From Leisingera sp. NJS204 (GTDB taxonomy: Bacteria; Pseudomonadota; Alphaproteobacteria; Rhodobacterales; Rhodobacteraceae), in NCBI RefSeq assembly GCF_004123675.1, contig NZ_CP035417.1, forward strand, positions 3,215,501-3,279,500: a stretch of DNA of 64,000 bases, in the 5' to 3' direction. Position 1 is the first letter of the stretch; each line of letters starts with the position of its first letter. The position numbers were made by a program, and so were the translations under genes. Below are positions 17,316-24,988 of the stretch, piece by piece. Under the pieces are notes generated by a model that did no database searches, was not told where the DNA came from, and saw nothing but the letters and a program-made list of their open reading frames with translations.

Positions 17316-18536
17316 ATGGCATCATACAGTGGTTTTCTACGCAAAGCGCCCAGCGCGCGGTTAAAGACTTTTCTTGAGGTAACGGGCGTCGAAATGCCCG
17401 TGGATTTCGACTGGAACAGCGCTGGGCGAGGCAAGGCCTTTGTCGCTGATCTTAACGCGGTGATTGATGAGTTGCCCGACCGGCTGCAAGACCGCCTCAA
17501 GGCCGAACTGGATCATCTGGCCAGCCTGTCCAATGACGCGGTGATGATCAGCGCCGAACAGGTTTGCCCGGTGATGGGAATTGACCTCGAAGGCTCTGAG
17601 GGCGTGCAAGACGTGCTCTTGATGCTGGCGCTGGATCATCCCCAAGCCTTTGAGCGGGTTGCGGTGCAGGCCTCATTAAACCGGCGCACAGGCGGCAGGA
17701 ACTGGTCGGCTTTCCAGTTTGACGACGATGGAACGGCTTGGGCCTTGGAGGATGACGCGGCGCGCGCGGCTTTTGTGGGCGAGGCGATAGAGATTTTAAA
17801 CCTGCCAGCACACCGCAAACGCGAGGCGGATTGGTAGCAGGCGGTTCGTATTCACCCCATCACGGGTGAAGAAACCGAGATTGTTCAGGCCACAATCTAT
17901 GTGGAAGACCGCGCCGCAAGTGAACTGACCTTTGGCGCTTCCGAAGGCTTGGAGCGGCAAGTGTTTCAGCGGGTCTTAGAGGTGGGTATTGCCTGCAACC
18001 CTGCCGAACGCATTGTCGAGATTTGCGCCGCAGGTGGAAAAAAGGTCCGTGATGAATATGCACAGGCCTTTTCAAAGCACTTCGCGCCGGGGTCTGACCC
18101 GCCGGTCGAAGCCCCGCGCCGAGATGTGTTGCTTCACACGTTGCGATCCCAACCTGCGTTTCCGGTTGAACCGGCGGATGGTTTCGAACGCGTCGAGGTG
18201 TCGTCACTTGACTTTTTCTCAACCGGCGGCGGCTTTACCCGCTTTGAGAAACGCGGTGATGGCGAAACGATCTATCAATTCCTCGACCGACGCTTTGGGC
18301 AGGTTTCTCCGCTCAAGGCCGGTGGATGGCAGATCGTCTCTGCCACGCTGCGGATTGTCATAGCGGCGCAAGATGGCAAGCGCCGCCGCACGCTGACCGT
18401 GACCTTGCGCAGTCCGAATACCACGACGATCCCCAACAAGACGGAAGCAGACCGCCAATTGGTGCTCAAGCTGTTGGAGCGGTGGAACCTGATTGCGCCC
18501 CCGTCGCCTGAAATTGATGTGATCGAGGACGACTGA
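17316..18536 (+). pseudogene. unrecognised 406-codon gene interrupted by an in-frame amber codon
   Basis: Two open stretches in the same frame (17316-17834 and from 17838 onward) are separated only by TAG at 17835-17837. Codons directly after TAG continue with coding-like sequence (QAVRIHPITGEETEIVQATIYVEDRAASELTF), so the original product was about 406 residues. The N-terminal half is charged and helical (FLEVTGVEMPVDFDWNSAGRG, then DALNAVIDELPDRLQDRL-like segments). The C-terminal half has LDFFSTGGGFTRFEKRGDGETIYQFLDRRFG and a lysine/arginine-rich strand. I recognise no family. It follows the Type ISP gene by 91 bases and abuts the next gene, suggesting one cargo operon. A sequencing error at the TAG is possible. 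Confidence 0.65.
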
Positions 18537-19352
18537 TTGAACGCGGTTTCCTTGCTCTGCGACATCATAGGGCAGGCCGGGAAGGTCGCTGCGCGGGCCT
18601 ATCGCGATGATGCAAGATTTGGCGCATTGCTTGATGCAGGTTTGCTCGAAGACGATGGCTTGGTGCAGTCGGTGCTTTGTGAGAACTGCGATTTGCCGCA
18701 CGACGCCGAGATCAAATTCGAGTTCGGGTCATATGGCCATTTTTGCCCCGACCTAGGCCTTGTTCCCGTTGAGCGTGCGGACCTTGTTGCCGTCCGTCCC
18801 AACCTTGCCGCGCTGGTGGAACACCTACACGCCGCCTTCGAGTGTCCGCCGGGCGGCATATCGCAACTCGGACCGCAGACATGGCGCGTCGGGCTGGTGG
18901 ATACACCCGGCGGACGTGCGGTGGTTTACTTCCATACCCGCCTTCGAACTGACGATGATCTGGTCAGCCTTGGCAACGCCCTGCGCGCTGAAATCCGGCG
19001 CGACTACGCCCTTGTCGTCACCGCCGCTGGCCATTTGCCGTTTCGTGACGCCGCAACCTACACCCTCGCTACGATGGTGCAGATGGCCTTAGGGGCTGCG
19101 TGCCTAAGGAAGATTGTGAGCGTGGCCGAAGCCGTCGGCGCGCCGCCAAGGCCGACCGGCGGGCGACCCAGCGTCTACCGCGAGCGCTTTCACGAATTGC
19201 TTGCAGAACGCGCTGCGCAGGTTGTGGCAGAGAAGGGGCGAAACGAAGAGGCCAAGGCCGTTTTGTTGGAATATCGGAGGCTTTACCCAAATGAGGCCGC
19301 CCCCAGTCTGTCTACGGTAAAGGCCTATGTTTCGGAATTTCGGGGTGGATGA
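18537..19352 (+). CDS. unrecognised island protein with a cysteine pair and C-terminal basic helical tail
   Basis: A 271-residue protein starting with TTG directly after the stop of the amber-interrupted gene (TGATTG). It has a CENCDLPHDAEIKFEFGSYGHFCPDLGL segment (three Cys and two His, possibly a small metal site), a middle region with VDTPGGRAVVYFHTRL, and a C-terminal part with RPTGGRPSVYRERFHELLAERAAQVVAEKGRNEEAKAVLLEYRRLYPNEAAPSLSTVKAYVSEF that looks like a DNA-binding helical tail. I do not recognise the family. The tight junction says it works with the broken upstream gene. Similar tails occur in small mobile-element regulators, but this is speculation. Confidence 0.7.
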   Translation: MNAVSLLCDIIGQAGKVAARAYRDDARFGALLDAGLLEDDGLVQSVLCENCDLPHDAEIKFEFGSYGHFCPDLGLVPVERADLVAVRPNLAALVEHLHAAFECPPGGISQLGPQTWRVGLVDTPGGRAVVYFHTRLRTDDDLVSLGNALRAEIRRDYALVVTAAGHLPFRDAATYTLATMVQMALGAACLRKIVSVAEAVGAPPRPTGGRPSVYRERFHELLAERAAQVVAEKGRNEEAKAVLLEYRRLYPNEAAPSLSTVKAYVSEFRGG

Positions 19353-19436
19353 AAACTGGATGGAAACCCAAGCCCTGTTTTGATCCACCCAACGTCCGCG
19401 ACGGTTCACCCATCTTCAAATGATGGAGTTTGAACC

Positions 19437-19637
19437 ATGACAGACCTGAACGAACCAACCCCGAAACATGCCCCTATCGCTGTATCCCCGGACGAAGCGG
19501 CGCGCCTTGCGGGCATCGGGCGCACGACGCTTTACGCGGCATTGGCCAAAGGCGATCTGCCCAGCATCAAGATCGGCACGCGGCGGCTGGTCCGGGTGGA
19601 CGCTATCCGCGAATGGCTGGCTCGGCATGAGGCGTAA
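19437..19637 (+). CDS. excisionase/AlpA-type helix-turn-helix protein
   Basis: A 66-residue MerR/Xis-like winged helix (HTH_17): VSPDEAARLAGIGRTTLYAALAKGDLPSIKIGTRRLVRVDAIREWLARHE. Such proteins bend DNA at att sites to direct excision or activate island promoters. It stands upstream of the HTH-zinc protein and the second integrase, making a compact recombination module at the right end of the island. Confidence 0.85.
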   Translation: MTDLNEPTPKHAPIAVSPDEAARLAGIGRTTLYAALAKGDLPSIKIGTRRLVRVDAIREWLARHEA

Positions 19638-19643
19638 GACCAG

Positions 19644-20108
19644 ATGCCCAAGTCAGCCAAACTCAGCGGTATCAAATCGCTGCGCTGCTACACGATCCCA
19701 GAGGCGGCGGGTGTCACCGGCGTCTCTGACCGCACCATCCGGGCGTGGATCAAGCAAGGCCTGACGGCCATGACGGATGAGCGACCAACACTGGTGCGTG
19801 GTGACGCGCTTATCAGCTACATCCAACGCCAGAGACAGGGGCGAAAATCGCGCCTGTCGCCTGACGAGTTCTATTGCCTGAAATGCCGCGCAGCGCGGAA
19901 ACCGGCGGGCGGGCTGGTCGATTGCGAGACGGATGGCACCCGCGCAAAACTCTCCGCGATCTGCGAGACCTGCGAAACGATCATGCACAAGCCAATTCCG
20001 CCTGGCAGCGTGCCGACCCTCGCCAAAACCTTCGATGTGACGTTGCGCGGGGAACCTTCCCAAAAGGCCAACGACGCTTCCGAAACAACCGCCCGGAATC
20101 GACATTAA
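19644..20108 (+). CDS. helix-turn-helix plus zinc-ribbon protein of the integrase module
   Basis: A 154-residue protein. Residues about 15-55 form a MerR/Xis-like helix-turn-helix (YTIPEAAGVTGVSDRTIRAWIKQGL). About 75-120 holds two cysteine pairs (CLKC and CETC) with an extra Cys between, suggesting a zinc ribbon. The tail is Ser/Thr-rich. It begins 6 bases after the excisionase and precedes the integrase. A DNA-binding accessory in island excision or control is likely. Confidence 0.75.
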   Translation: MPKSAKLSGIKSLRCYTIPEAAGVTGVSDRTIRAWIKQGLTAMTDERPTLVRGDALISYIQRQRQGRKSRLSPDEFYCLKCRAARKPAGGLVDCETDGTRAKLSAICETCETIMHKPIPPGSVPTLAKTFDVTLRGEPSQKANDASETTARNRH

Positions 20109-20203
20109 AGAGGCGGACAGATGCCCCCCTGATCTTCCACTTCCAGCCTGCCGCGATTGGCAGGGGTTTTGACAGGCAAAACTAAAGCAAATCGGAGGCT
20201 CTT

Positions 20204-21226
20204 ATGACCACCCAACTCAACGAGAAAAACGAGCGAACCAAGCGAGAGTTCCTGACTTTTCGCAAGCACGCCAAGCAGGTTTCGGAGAAGACCCTGGATC
20301 GTGAGATTGCCCATCTTGAACGCTTCGACGTTTGGAACAGACGCAAAGATTTCGCCAAGTTCCACATTGACTGGGCCGTGGGCTTTCGCGAGCACCTCGA
20401 TCACGCAAAGGGCGCGAACGGCAAACCCCTCGCCAAATCTACGACCCGCGCGATCATGGCCACGATGCGTGAGTTCACCCTTTGGCTGTCTCAGCAAGAC
20501 GGGTTCCGACGCAGGATCAAGGCCGCCGACGCCAGCTATTTCCAGCTTTCTCGACGCGATGAAGCCGAAGCCCGCGCCGCCCCTGAGCGGCCCGCGCCCA
20601 GCATTCGCCAAGCCAAGCGAGCCTTGGCGATGATGCCCAGCGAGACCCCGCGCCAGATGCGCGACAAGGCGATCTTCGCGCTGCTGTGCCTGACCGGCAT
20701 CCGCGTCGAGGCGCTGACCTCGCTCAAGATCAAGCATCTGGACTTGGACGAAAAATCCGTCACCCAAAACCCACGTGAGGTGGCCACCAAGTTCGGCAAG
20801 CGAATCGACACGTTCTTCGCCAAGGACTTCGCTGAGGCCGAAGCCCCGCTGCGGGACTGGACGACCTATCTCGACGAGGTGGCGCTCTACAGCCCGGATG
20901 ATCCGTTGTTTCCGGCCACGGCCCTGACGGCGCAGTCCAACAAGGGGTTCACAGCCTGCGGGTTCACCCGCGCGCATTGGAAGACTACCGAACCTGTCCG
21001 CAAGATCGTCAACACCGCTTTCGAGGCGGCTGGCCTGCCTGCCTTTGGTCCACACGCCTTTCGGCACATGCTGGCCCGACACGCGGCGAAAAACAGCAAA
21101 ACCGTGGCCGAGTTCATCGCCAACGCGCAAAACCTTGGCCACTCGGACCCTTTGACCACCTTACGCAGCTATGGTCAAATCAGTCGCGACGATCAACGAC
21201 GCCTGATCACCGGTGAAAGCGAGTGA
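20204..21226 (+). CDS. tyrosine-type site-specific integrase adjacent to tRNA-Ser
   Basis: Recombinase of 340 residues with an N-terminal SAM-like core-binding domain and a catalytic domain: Arg167 (TGIRVEAL), His284 and Arg287 (HAFRHMLARH), the LGHSDPLTTL segment and Tyr323 (RSYGQISRDDQRR). All catalytic residues are present. The ribosome-binding site (GGAGG, about 10 bases upstream) supports the start. It ends 113 bases from the tRNA-Ser attachment repeat, the classic place for the island integrase, so it rather than the P4-type enzyme may be the one using this tRNA. Confidence 0.9.
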   Translation: MTTQLNEKNERTKREFLTFRKHAKQVSEKTLDREIAHLERFDVWNRRKDFAKFHIDWAVGFREHLDHAKGANGKPLAKSTTRAIMATMREFTLWLSQQDGFRRRIKAADASYFQLSRRDEAEARAAPERPAPSIRQAKRALAMMPSETPRQMRDKAIFALLCLTGIRVEALTSLKIKHLDLDEKSVTQNPREVATKFGKRIDTFFAKDFAEAEAPLRDWTTYLDEVALYSPDDPLFPATALTAQSNKGFTACGFTRAHWKTTEPVRKIVNTAFEAAGLPAFGPHAFRHMLARHAAKNSKTVAEFIANAQNLGHSDPLTTLRSYGQISRDDQRRLITGESE

Positions 21227-21260
21227 CAGGCGGTGTGCTTCGGCTAGAGCAAGTAAATGC

Positions 21261-21287
21261 CAAGTGTGGGAACAAGTGTGGGAACGA
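21261..21287 (+). repeat. paired TGTGGGAAC motifs, right end of island
   Basis: Two TGTGGGAAC copies spaced 11 bases apart lie between the integrase and the tRNA, matching the pair at 11088-11113. Candidate arm-type sites for an island integrase. Confidence 0.5.
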
Positions 21288-21338
21288 AAACCTGAAAGCC
21301 AAGAATAATGATTGCAAATCAGGGACTTGCGAAGGTTG

Positions 21339-21354
21339 GGTGGCGGAGACGAAG
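21339..21354. repeat. attR: right attachment-site repeat (in tRNA-Ser 3' end)
   Basis: GGTGGCGGAGACGAAG, identical to 10945-10960. It includes the terminal CCA-encoding bases and part of the acceptor stem of tRNA-Ser, so the tRNA remains whole at this end of the island. Confidence 0.82.
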
Positions 21355-21430
21355 GGATTCGAACCCTCGAGACCCTTCCGGGCCTACTCCCTTAGCAGGG
21401 GAGCGCCTTCGACCACTCGGCCACGTCTCC
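21341..21430 (-). tRNA. tRNA-Ser(GCU)
   Basis: Minus-strand class II tRNA of 90 bases including encoded CCA. The acceptor begins GGAGACG, the anticodon loop is CUGCUAA (GCU, reading AGC/AGU), a long variable arm follows, and the T-arm holds GGTTCGAATCC. It is the integration target of the island to its left. Confidence 0.95.
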
Positions 21431-22188
21431 GCTGACCCGTATATTTGCCAGAGCTTAGAGAAACAAGGCGTTTTTTCAAATTTTTACTGTGTCAGAAGAA
21501 CAGGGAGATTCCCCCTGTTTTCCGGGAACTTTTACGGAACTGCACGTGATTCACGTGCAAAATCCGCGCAGGAATGTTCACATAATGTTCACGGCAACCG
21601 GCCTGGAATTGATTCCCCCGCTCCAGCCGTAATGAGGCCGCAAAGGCGAGTGCTGCCATGCAGTCATGGATGAAGGGCTCGCGATCCTAGACGCCGCGTT
21701 GATGGGCATCGGCGAGCGCGGTGATCTCATCACGCTTCACCTCGGCTGTTTTACCACATGCAAGAACGGATGCTGTTTTCGCTTTGAGGCGGCGTGAAAT
21801 CTTACGCCGCTGCAGCAAATTCGGTCTGGGCTTACTGCCGCCATGCGGCGGCACAGCACCGAGAAACCAGTGCCAACCTTCCCCAGGCCAACTGTGATCT
21901 GCTCAATCCAGCCCGAGGCGGCCATAGACCGAAGACCCTGGGCCAACGATGCTGCGCGTGCGAAACTTCCGGGTCACTTCCCCGCAAGCGCCCCCTCGGC
22001 AGGGCTAAACTGCCTCATATGATGCTGCGGGACGCACCGGGGGCAGCGGAGCGCAGGAGGACTAAGCCGCTCCTCGGCATTGGCGCTCATGGCCACGGGC
22101 GTGCGCCGCCCAAAACGAGGCACATTTGGCTGGCTTAGCAAACTGCCTGACGAATGGGGCCTTCTCAATCATCAGACAGGAGGCTCCC
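21431..22188. other. 758-bp region without a recognisable gene
   Basis: Only short open frames without coding character are present. A minus-strand stretch (21737-21946) hints at a degraded transposase C-terminus, but I cannot identify it. The last about 50 bases (from 22148) resemble the sequence at 37704-37752 upstream of the other IS91-type integrase, so that part belongs to the IS91 element. Confidence 0.5.
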
Positions 22189-22465
22189 ATGACAAAGGAG
22201 AGAGTGACCCGGCTGCGCCAGCGGATGATCAAAGACATGAACATCCGCTGGCGGAGAAGACCCAAAGGGCCCATATCCGTAACGTGAAGCACTTCGCGGC
22301 CTTTCTTGGCCGATCACCCGATACGGGGACACCCGAGGAGCTGCGGTCGTATCAGTTGAAGATGACTGAAGACGGGGTATCAGCCAGCACCTTCTATGTT
22401 CGGATCATTTCCTTGCGGTTCTTCTTCGGTGTGACCTGCGGGCGCGAGGAGAGTGACGGAAGTAT

Positions 22466-22490
22466 AGAAAATGATCCGGGGGATCATTTT
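22466..22490 (+). repeat. second-family hairpin, copy G
   Basis: A perfect 11-bp stem with left arm GAAAATGATCC and a GGG loop, followed by CCCGCCGAACGCG. It sits after CGREE in the IS91-type integrase, just before an internal ATG codon, at the same protein position as copy H at 38035. Confidence 0.78.
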
Positions 22491-22960
22491 CCCGCCGAAC
22501 GCGCTTCATGCAGTTCCACCGCAAGCCCCGCAAACTGCACGTGGTGCTCTGCGTCGAGGAGGTGGCCGACCTGTTGGCCGCGGTTCCCGGCCCCGGGCTC
22601 AAGTATCGTGCCGCCCTTGGCATCAGCTACGGAGCCGGTCTGCGCGCCTCCGAGGTATGCAACCTCAAGCTCACGGACATCGCCAGCGACCGTATGCTGA
22701 TCCATGTCGATGATGGAAAGGGCCGGCAGGATCGTGGGGCGATGCTGTCGCCCAACCTGCTTGCGTTGCTGCGCGACTACTGGCGCGAGTCCCGTCAGGA
22801 GGGATGGCTCTTTCCGGGAAAGCCGAAGATCAATCCACTGTCACCACGACAGTTGAACCGGGCGTTCACTTCGGCCAAGCACATGGCGGGCATCAATAAG
22901 GCGGCAACGCTTCACACGCTCCGCCACAGCTTTGCGACGCATCTGCTGGAGGCCAACACC

Positions 22961-23001
22961 CCCTCTCGGCAGCATCCTGAGGATGCGCCTGCCGGGCAGC
23001 G
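22961..23001 (+). repeat. 41-bp double-hairpin element, copy C
   Basis: Ends CCCTCTCG and TGCCGGGCAGCG with a central stem GCATCC / GGATGC around TGA. It lies between the Thr and Asp codons of EANT-DVRVIQVLLGHAK in the integrase. Removing exactly 41 bases restores the frame across the catalytic region. Confidence 0.87.
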
Positions 23002-23094
23002 GATGTCCGGGTCATCCAGGTGTTGCTCGGCCATGCCAAGCTGAGCACCACGGCACGCTACACGCAGTTAGCCACAAAGACGATCTGCAGCACA

Positions 23095-23200
23095 GTCAGG
23101 CGAAGACGGTTGCTGAAGGCTTCGATACAGGCATTGTCCGCAGGTCTTCCTGGGCGAGAGAAATCCCAGCTCGGCCTTGTTCAGGTATCCGCTCATCTCT
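23095..23200 (-). pseudogene. IS3-family transposase C-terminal fragment
   Basis: The minus strand reads DFSRPGRPADNACIEAFSNRLRLTV, the conserved end of the IS3-type DDE domain that includes the catalytic glutamate (IEAF). Nothing else of the element is recognisable. Confidence 0.7.
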
Positions 23201-23298
23201 AAATCGTTTCTTCGGCATCGGTACATTCCCTCTCCTGCCAGAAATGTACCCAAAAGTCCGCTCACACTCCGGACCGGTTTCACGGGTCCGGTCCCGGC

Positions 23299-24219
23299 CT
23301 AGGGCAACAGCGCCAGGCGCCGCAGAAACAGTGATTTCACCGCATCCGCCTCCACCGTCATGCAGACCTTGACTGGCGCCCGTCCGCTGTCCGGTGCTGC
23401 CAGGGTCGCGCCGGAGGTTTCGCCCTCGCAGGACACCTCAAGCGGCACGTCGCGCATTGCGAACAGGTCCGGATGGGTGCAGGCAATCACCGCCGCCGGG
23501 TCGTGCAGCGAACAGCCGTTGAGGCCCGCAACCTCCCTGTAGAACTTGATATAGAAATGCGACATCTGCTGCAGCATACCGCCCAGGTCCGGAGATTTGG
23601 CGGCGATGGCGGCAAAATCCTCCGGCCGGCACAGGATCCGGTGGGTAACATCCAGACCCACAAAGACCACCTTGGCGCCGCCCTGGCAGACCACGTCCGC
23701 CGCATGCGGGTCGTGATAGATATTGGCCTCGGCGTGGGGCGTGATATTGCCGCCCTCTTCCAGCGAACCGCCCATCACCACGATGGATTTGACGTTCCCG
23801 ATGAACTCCGGATCGCGCTGCATTGCCAGCGCAATGTTCGTCAGCGGTCCGATCGGGCAGACCACCAGTTCGCCCTTGTGCTCACGCGCCATGCGGCACA
23901 GGAAATCCGCAGCCTCCTCGTTCAGCGCCCGGCCCTTTGGCTCGGCGGCGGGGATATCGCCAAAGCCCTCCTCGCCATGCACATAGGCCGAGGGTTTGAA
24001 CGGCGGCAGCACCAGCGGCGTGGCGGCGCCGCCGGCCACCGGCACATCCAGCCCGGCGGCCTCCAGCAGGCGCAGTGCATTGCGGGTGGCAGTGGCCGTC
24101 GTGACATTGCCAAAGATCGTGGTCAGCCCCAGCAGATCAATATCCGGCGCCGCGGCAGCATAAAAGATCGCCATCGCATCGTCGATGCCCGGATCGGTGT
24201 CGATAATCAGTTTCACCAT
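23299..24219 (-). CDS. inosine-uridine preferring nucleoside hydrolase
   Basis: Ribohydrolase of 306 residues that splits nucleosides into base and ribose. The calcium-binding aspartate cluster DTDPGIDDA is at residues 7-15, followed by TTIFGNV, the HGEEGFGD loop, ASP/ASN segment IGPLTNIALA, VVMGGSL and the catalytic His in SLHDPAAV. It is a complete IunH/RihB-type protein of normal length. It lies 16 bases downstream of pth on the same strand, probably co-transcribed. Confidence 0.9.
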   Translation of the reverse strand: MVKLIIDTDPGIDDAMAIFYAAAAPDIDLLGLTTIFGNVTTATATRNALRLLEAAGLDVPVAGGAATPLVLPPFKPSAYVHGEEGFGDIPAAEPKGRALNEEAADFLCRMAREHKGELVVCPIGPLTNIALAMQRDPEFIGNVKSIVVMGGSLEEGGNITPHAEANIYHDPHAADVVCQGGAKVVFVGLDVTHRILCRPEDFAAIAAKSPDLGGMLQQMSHFYIKFYREVAGLNGCSLHDPAAVIACTHPDLFAMRDVPLEVSCEGETSGATLAAPDSGRAPVKVCMTVEADAVKSLFLRRLALLP

Positions 24220-24235
24220 CTGTTTGCCTCCCGGC

Positions 24236-24913
24236 TTACTTGAACTTGTCCATCAGCTTTTCCATCGCTGAGCGGGTGTCGGGCGCAGGCTCCTCCCGGG
24301 AGGGCTTTTCCGCCTCCGCCTTGGGCTTGGTGGTTGAGCTGCGCGGCGGCGCCACGCGCAGCGCAACTGTTTTCATGAACTTGCCACCGTCGCCCCTGGC
24401 CAGGTCCGCCGCGCCGTCCGAGATGCCGCGCATCACGTCGTCCAGCCAGCCCTCATCCGCTTTGGGGAAGTCACGCAGCACATAGCCCGCCACCGCGTCC
24501 TTGTGGCCCGGATGGCCAATCCCCAGCCGCACCCGCGCATATTCCGCGCCGATATGGGAATGGATCGAGCGCAGACCGTTGTGGCCGGCATGACCGCCGC
24601 CCTGTTTCATGCGCGCCTTGCCCGGCGCCAGGTCCAGCTCGTCATGCAGCACAACCACATCGGCAGGCGTCAGCTTGTAAAACCGCATCGCCTCGCCCAC
24701 CGACTGGCCAGAGAGGTTCATGAAGGTTTGCGGCTTCAAGAGCAGCACTTTTTCGCCACCCAGATTGCCCTCGCAGATCAGCGCCTGGAACTTGGACTTC
24801 CAGGGGGTGAACCGGTGATCGCCGGCAATATTGTCCAGCGCCATAAACCCGATGTTGTGGCGGTTGCGCTCGTATTTCGGGCCGGGATTGCCAAGGCCGA
24901 CAAAGAGTTTCAT
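24236..24913 (-). CDS. pth: peptidyl-tRNA hydrolase
   Basis: Essential recycling enzyme that releases tRNA from stalled peptidyl-tRNA. The 225 residues show GLGNPGPKYERNRHNIGFMALD with catalytic His, QTFMNLSGQSVG with Asn, LHDELDLAPG with Asp and GGGHAGHNGLRS. A C-terminal extension of about 35 charged residues (KPKAEAEKPSREEP) is typical of alphaproteobacterial versions. In many alphaproteobacteria it follows rplY directly; here an amino-acid oxidase gene stands between them. Confidence 0.95.
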   Translation of the reverse strand: MKLFVGLGNPGPKYERNRHNIGFMALDNIAGDHRFTPWKSKFQALICEGNLGGEKVLLLKPQTFMNLSGQSVGEAMRFYKLTPADVVVLHDELDLAPGKARMKQGGGHAGHNGLRSIHSHIGAEYARVRLGIGHPGHKDAVAGYVLRDFPKADEGWLDDVMRGISDGAADLARGDGGKFMKTVALRVAPPRSSTTKPKAEAEKPSREEPAPDTRSAMEKLMDKFK

Positions 24914-24988
24914 AGGCGGAGCTCAATCTGCGTTTCAAGGAAGCCGATTGATGCCCTATTTGGGCTGCGGAATCCAGTGCCGCCGGCT

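Larger units (their letters stand above)
22189..23090 (+). pseudogene. IS91-associated tyrosine recombinase, disrupted
   Basis: Segments of one integrase read MTKERVTRLRQRMIKDMNIR, then after a frameshift near 22250 EKTQRAHIRNVKHFAAFLGRSPDTGTPEELRSYQLKM to LRFFFGVTCGREE. A hairpin insert near 22466 follows, then MQFHRKPRKLHVVLCVEEVADLLAAVPGPGLKYRAALGISYGAGLRASEV to [16 protein letters not shown]. The 41-bp insert at 22961 follows, then DVRVIQVLLGHAKLSTTARYTQLATKTI. Catalytic Arg (GLRASEV), HxxR (HTLRHSF) and Tyr (ARYTQ) are all present in the pieces, but three lesions break the frame. Confidence 0.8.
22140..23094 (+). mobile_element. truncated IS91-type element (accessory tyrosine recombinase part)
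   Basis: The leader CTGACGAATGGGGCCTTCTC resembles CTGACGATTGGGACCTACTC at 37704, upstream of the second IS91-type copy. The element then contains the IS91-associated integrase, but the HUH transposase that should follow is missing; an IS3 fragment begins instead. Confidence 0.65.

Noticed and set aside
17835-17837. TAG read as pyrrolysine or another recoded amino acid
   Set aside because: No pyl genes, SECIS or other recoding signal are visible here; a nonsense mutation or sequencing error is simpler.
11088-21287. TGTGGGAAC repeats as a CRISPR array
   Set aside because: Only two close copies at each end, without regular spacers or cas genes. No CRISPR array was found in the window.
21223-21435. 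Open frame of 70 codons overlapping tRNA-Ser on the plus strand
   Set aside because: It runs antisense through the tRNA gene and the CGNKCGNE text comes from the TGTGGGAAC repeats, not from a protein family.
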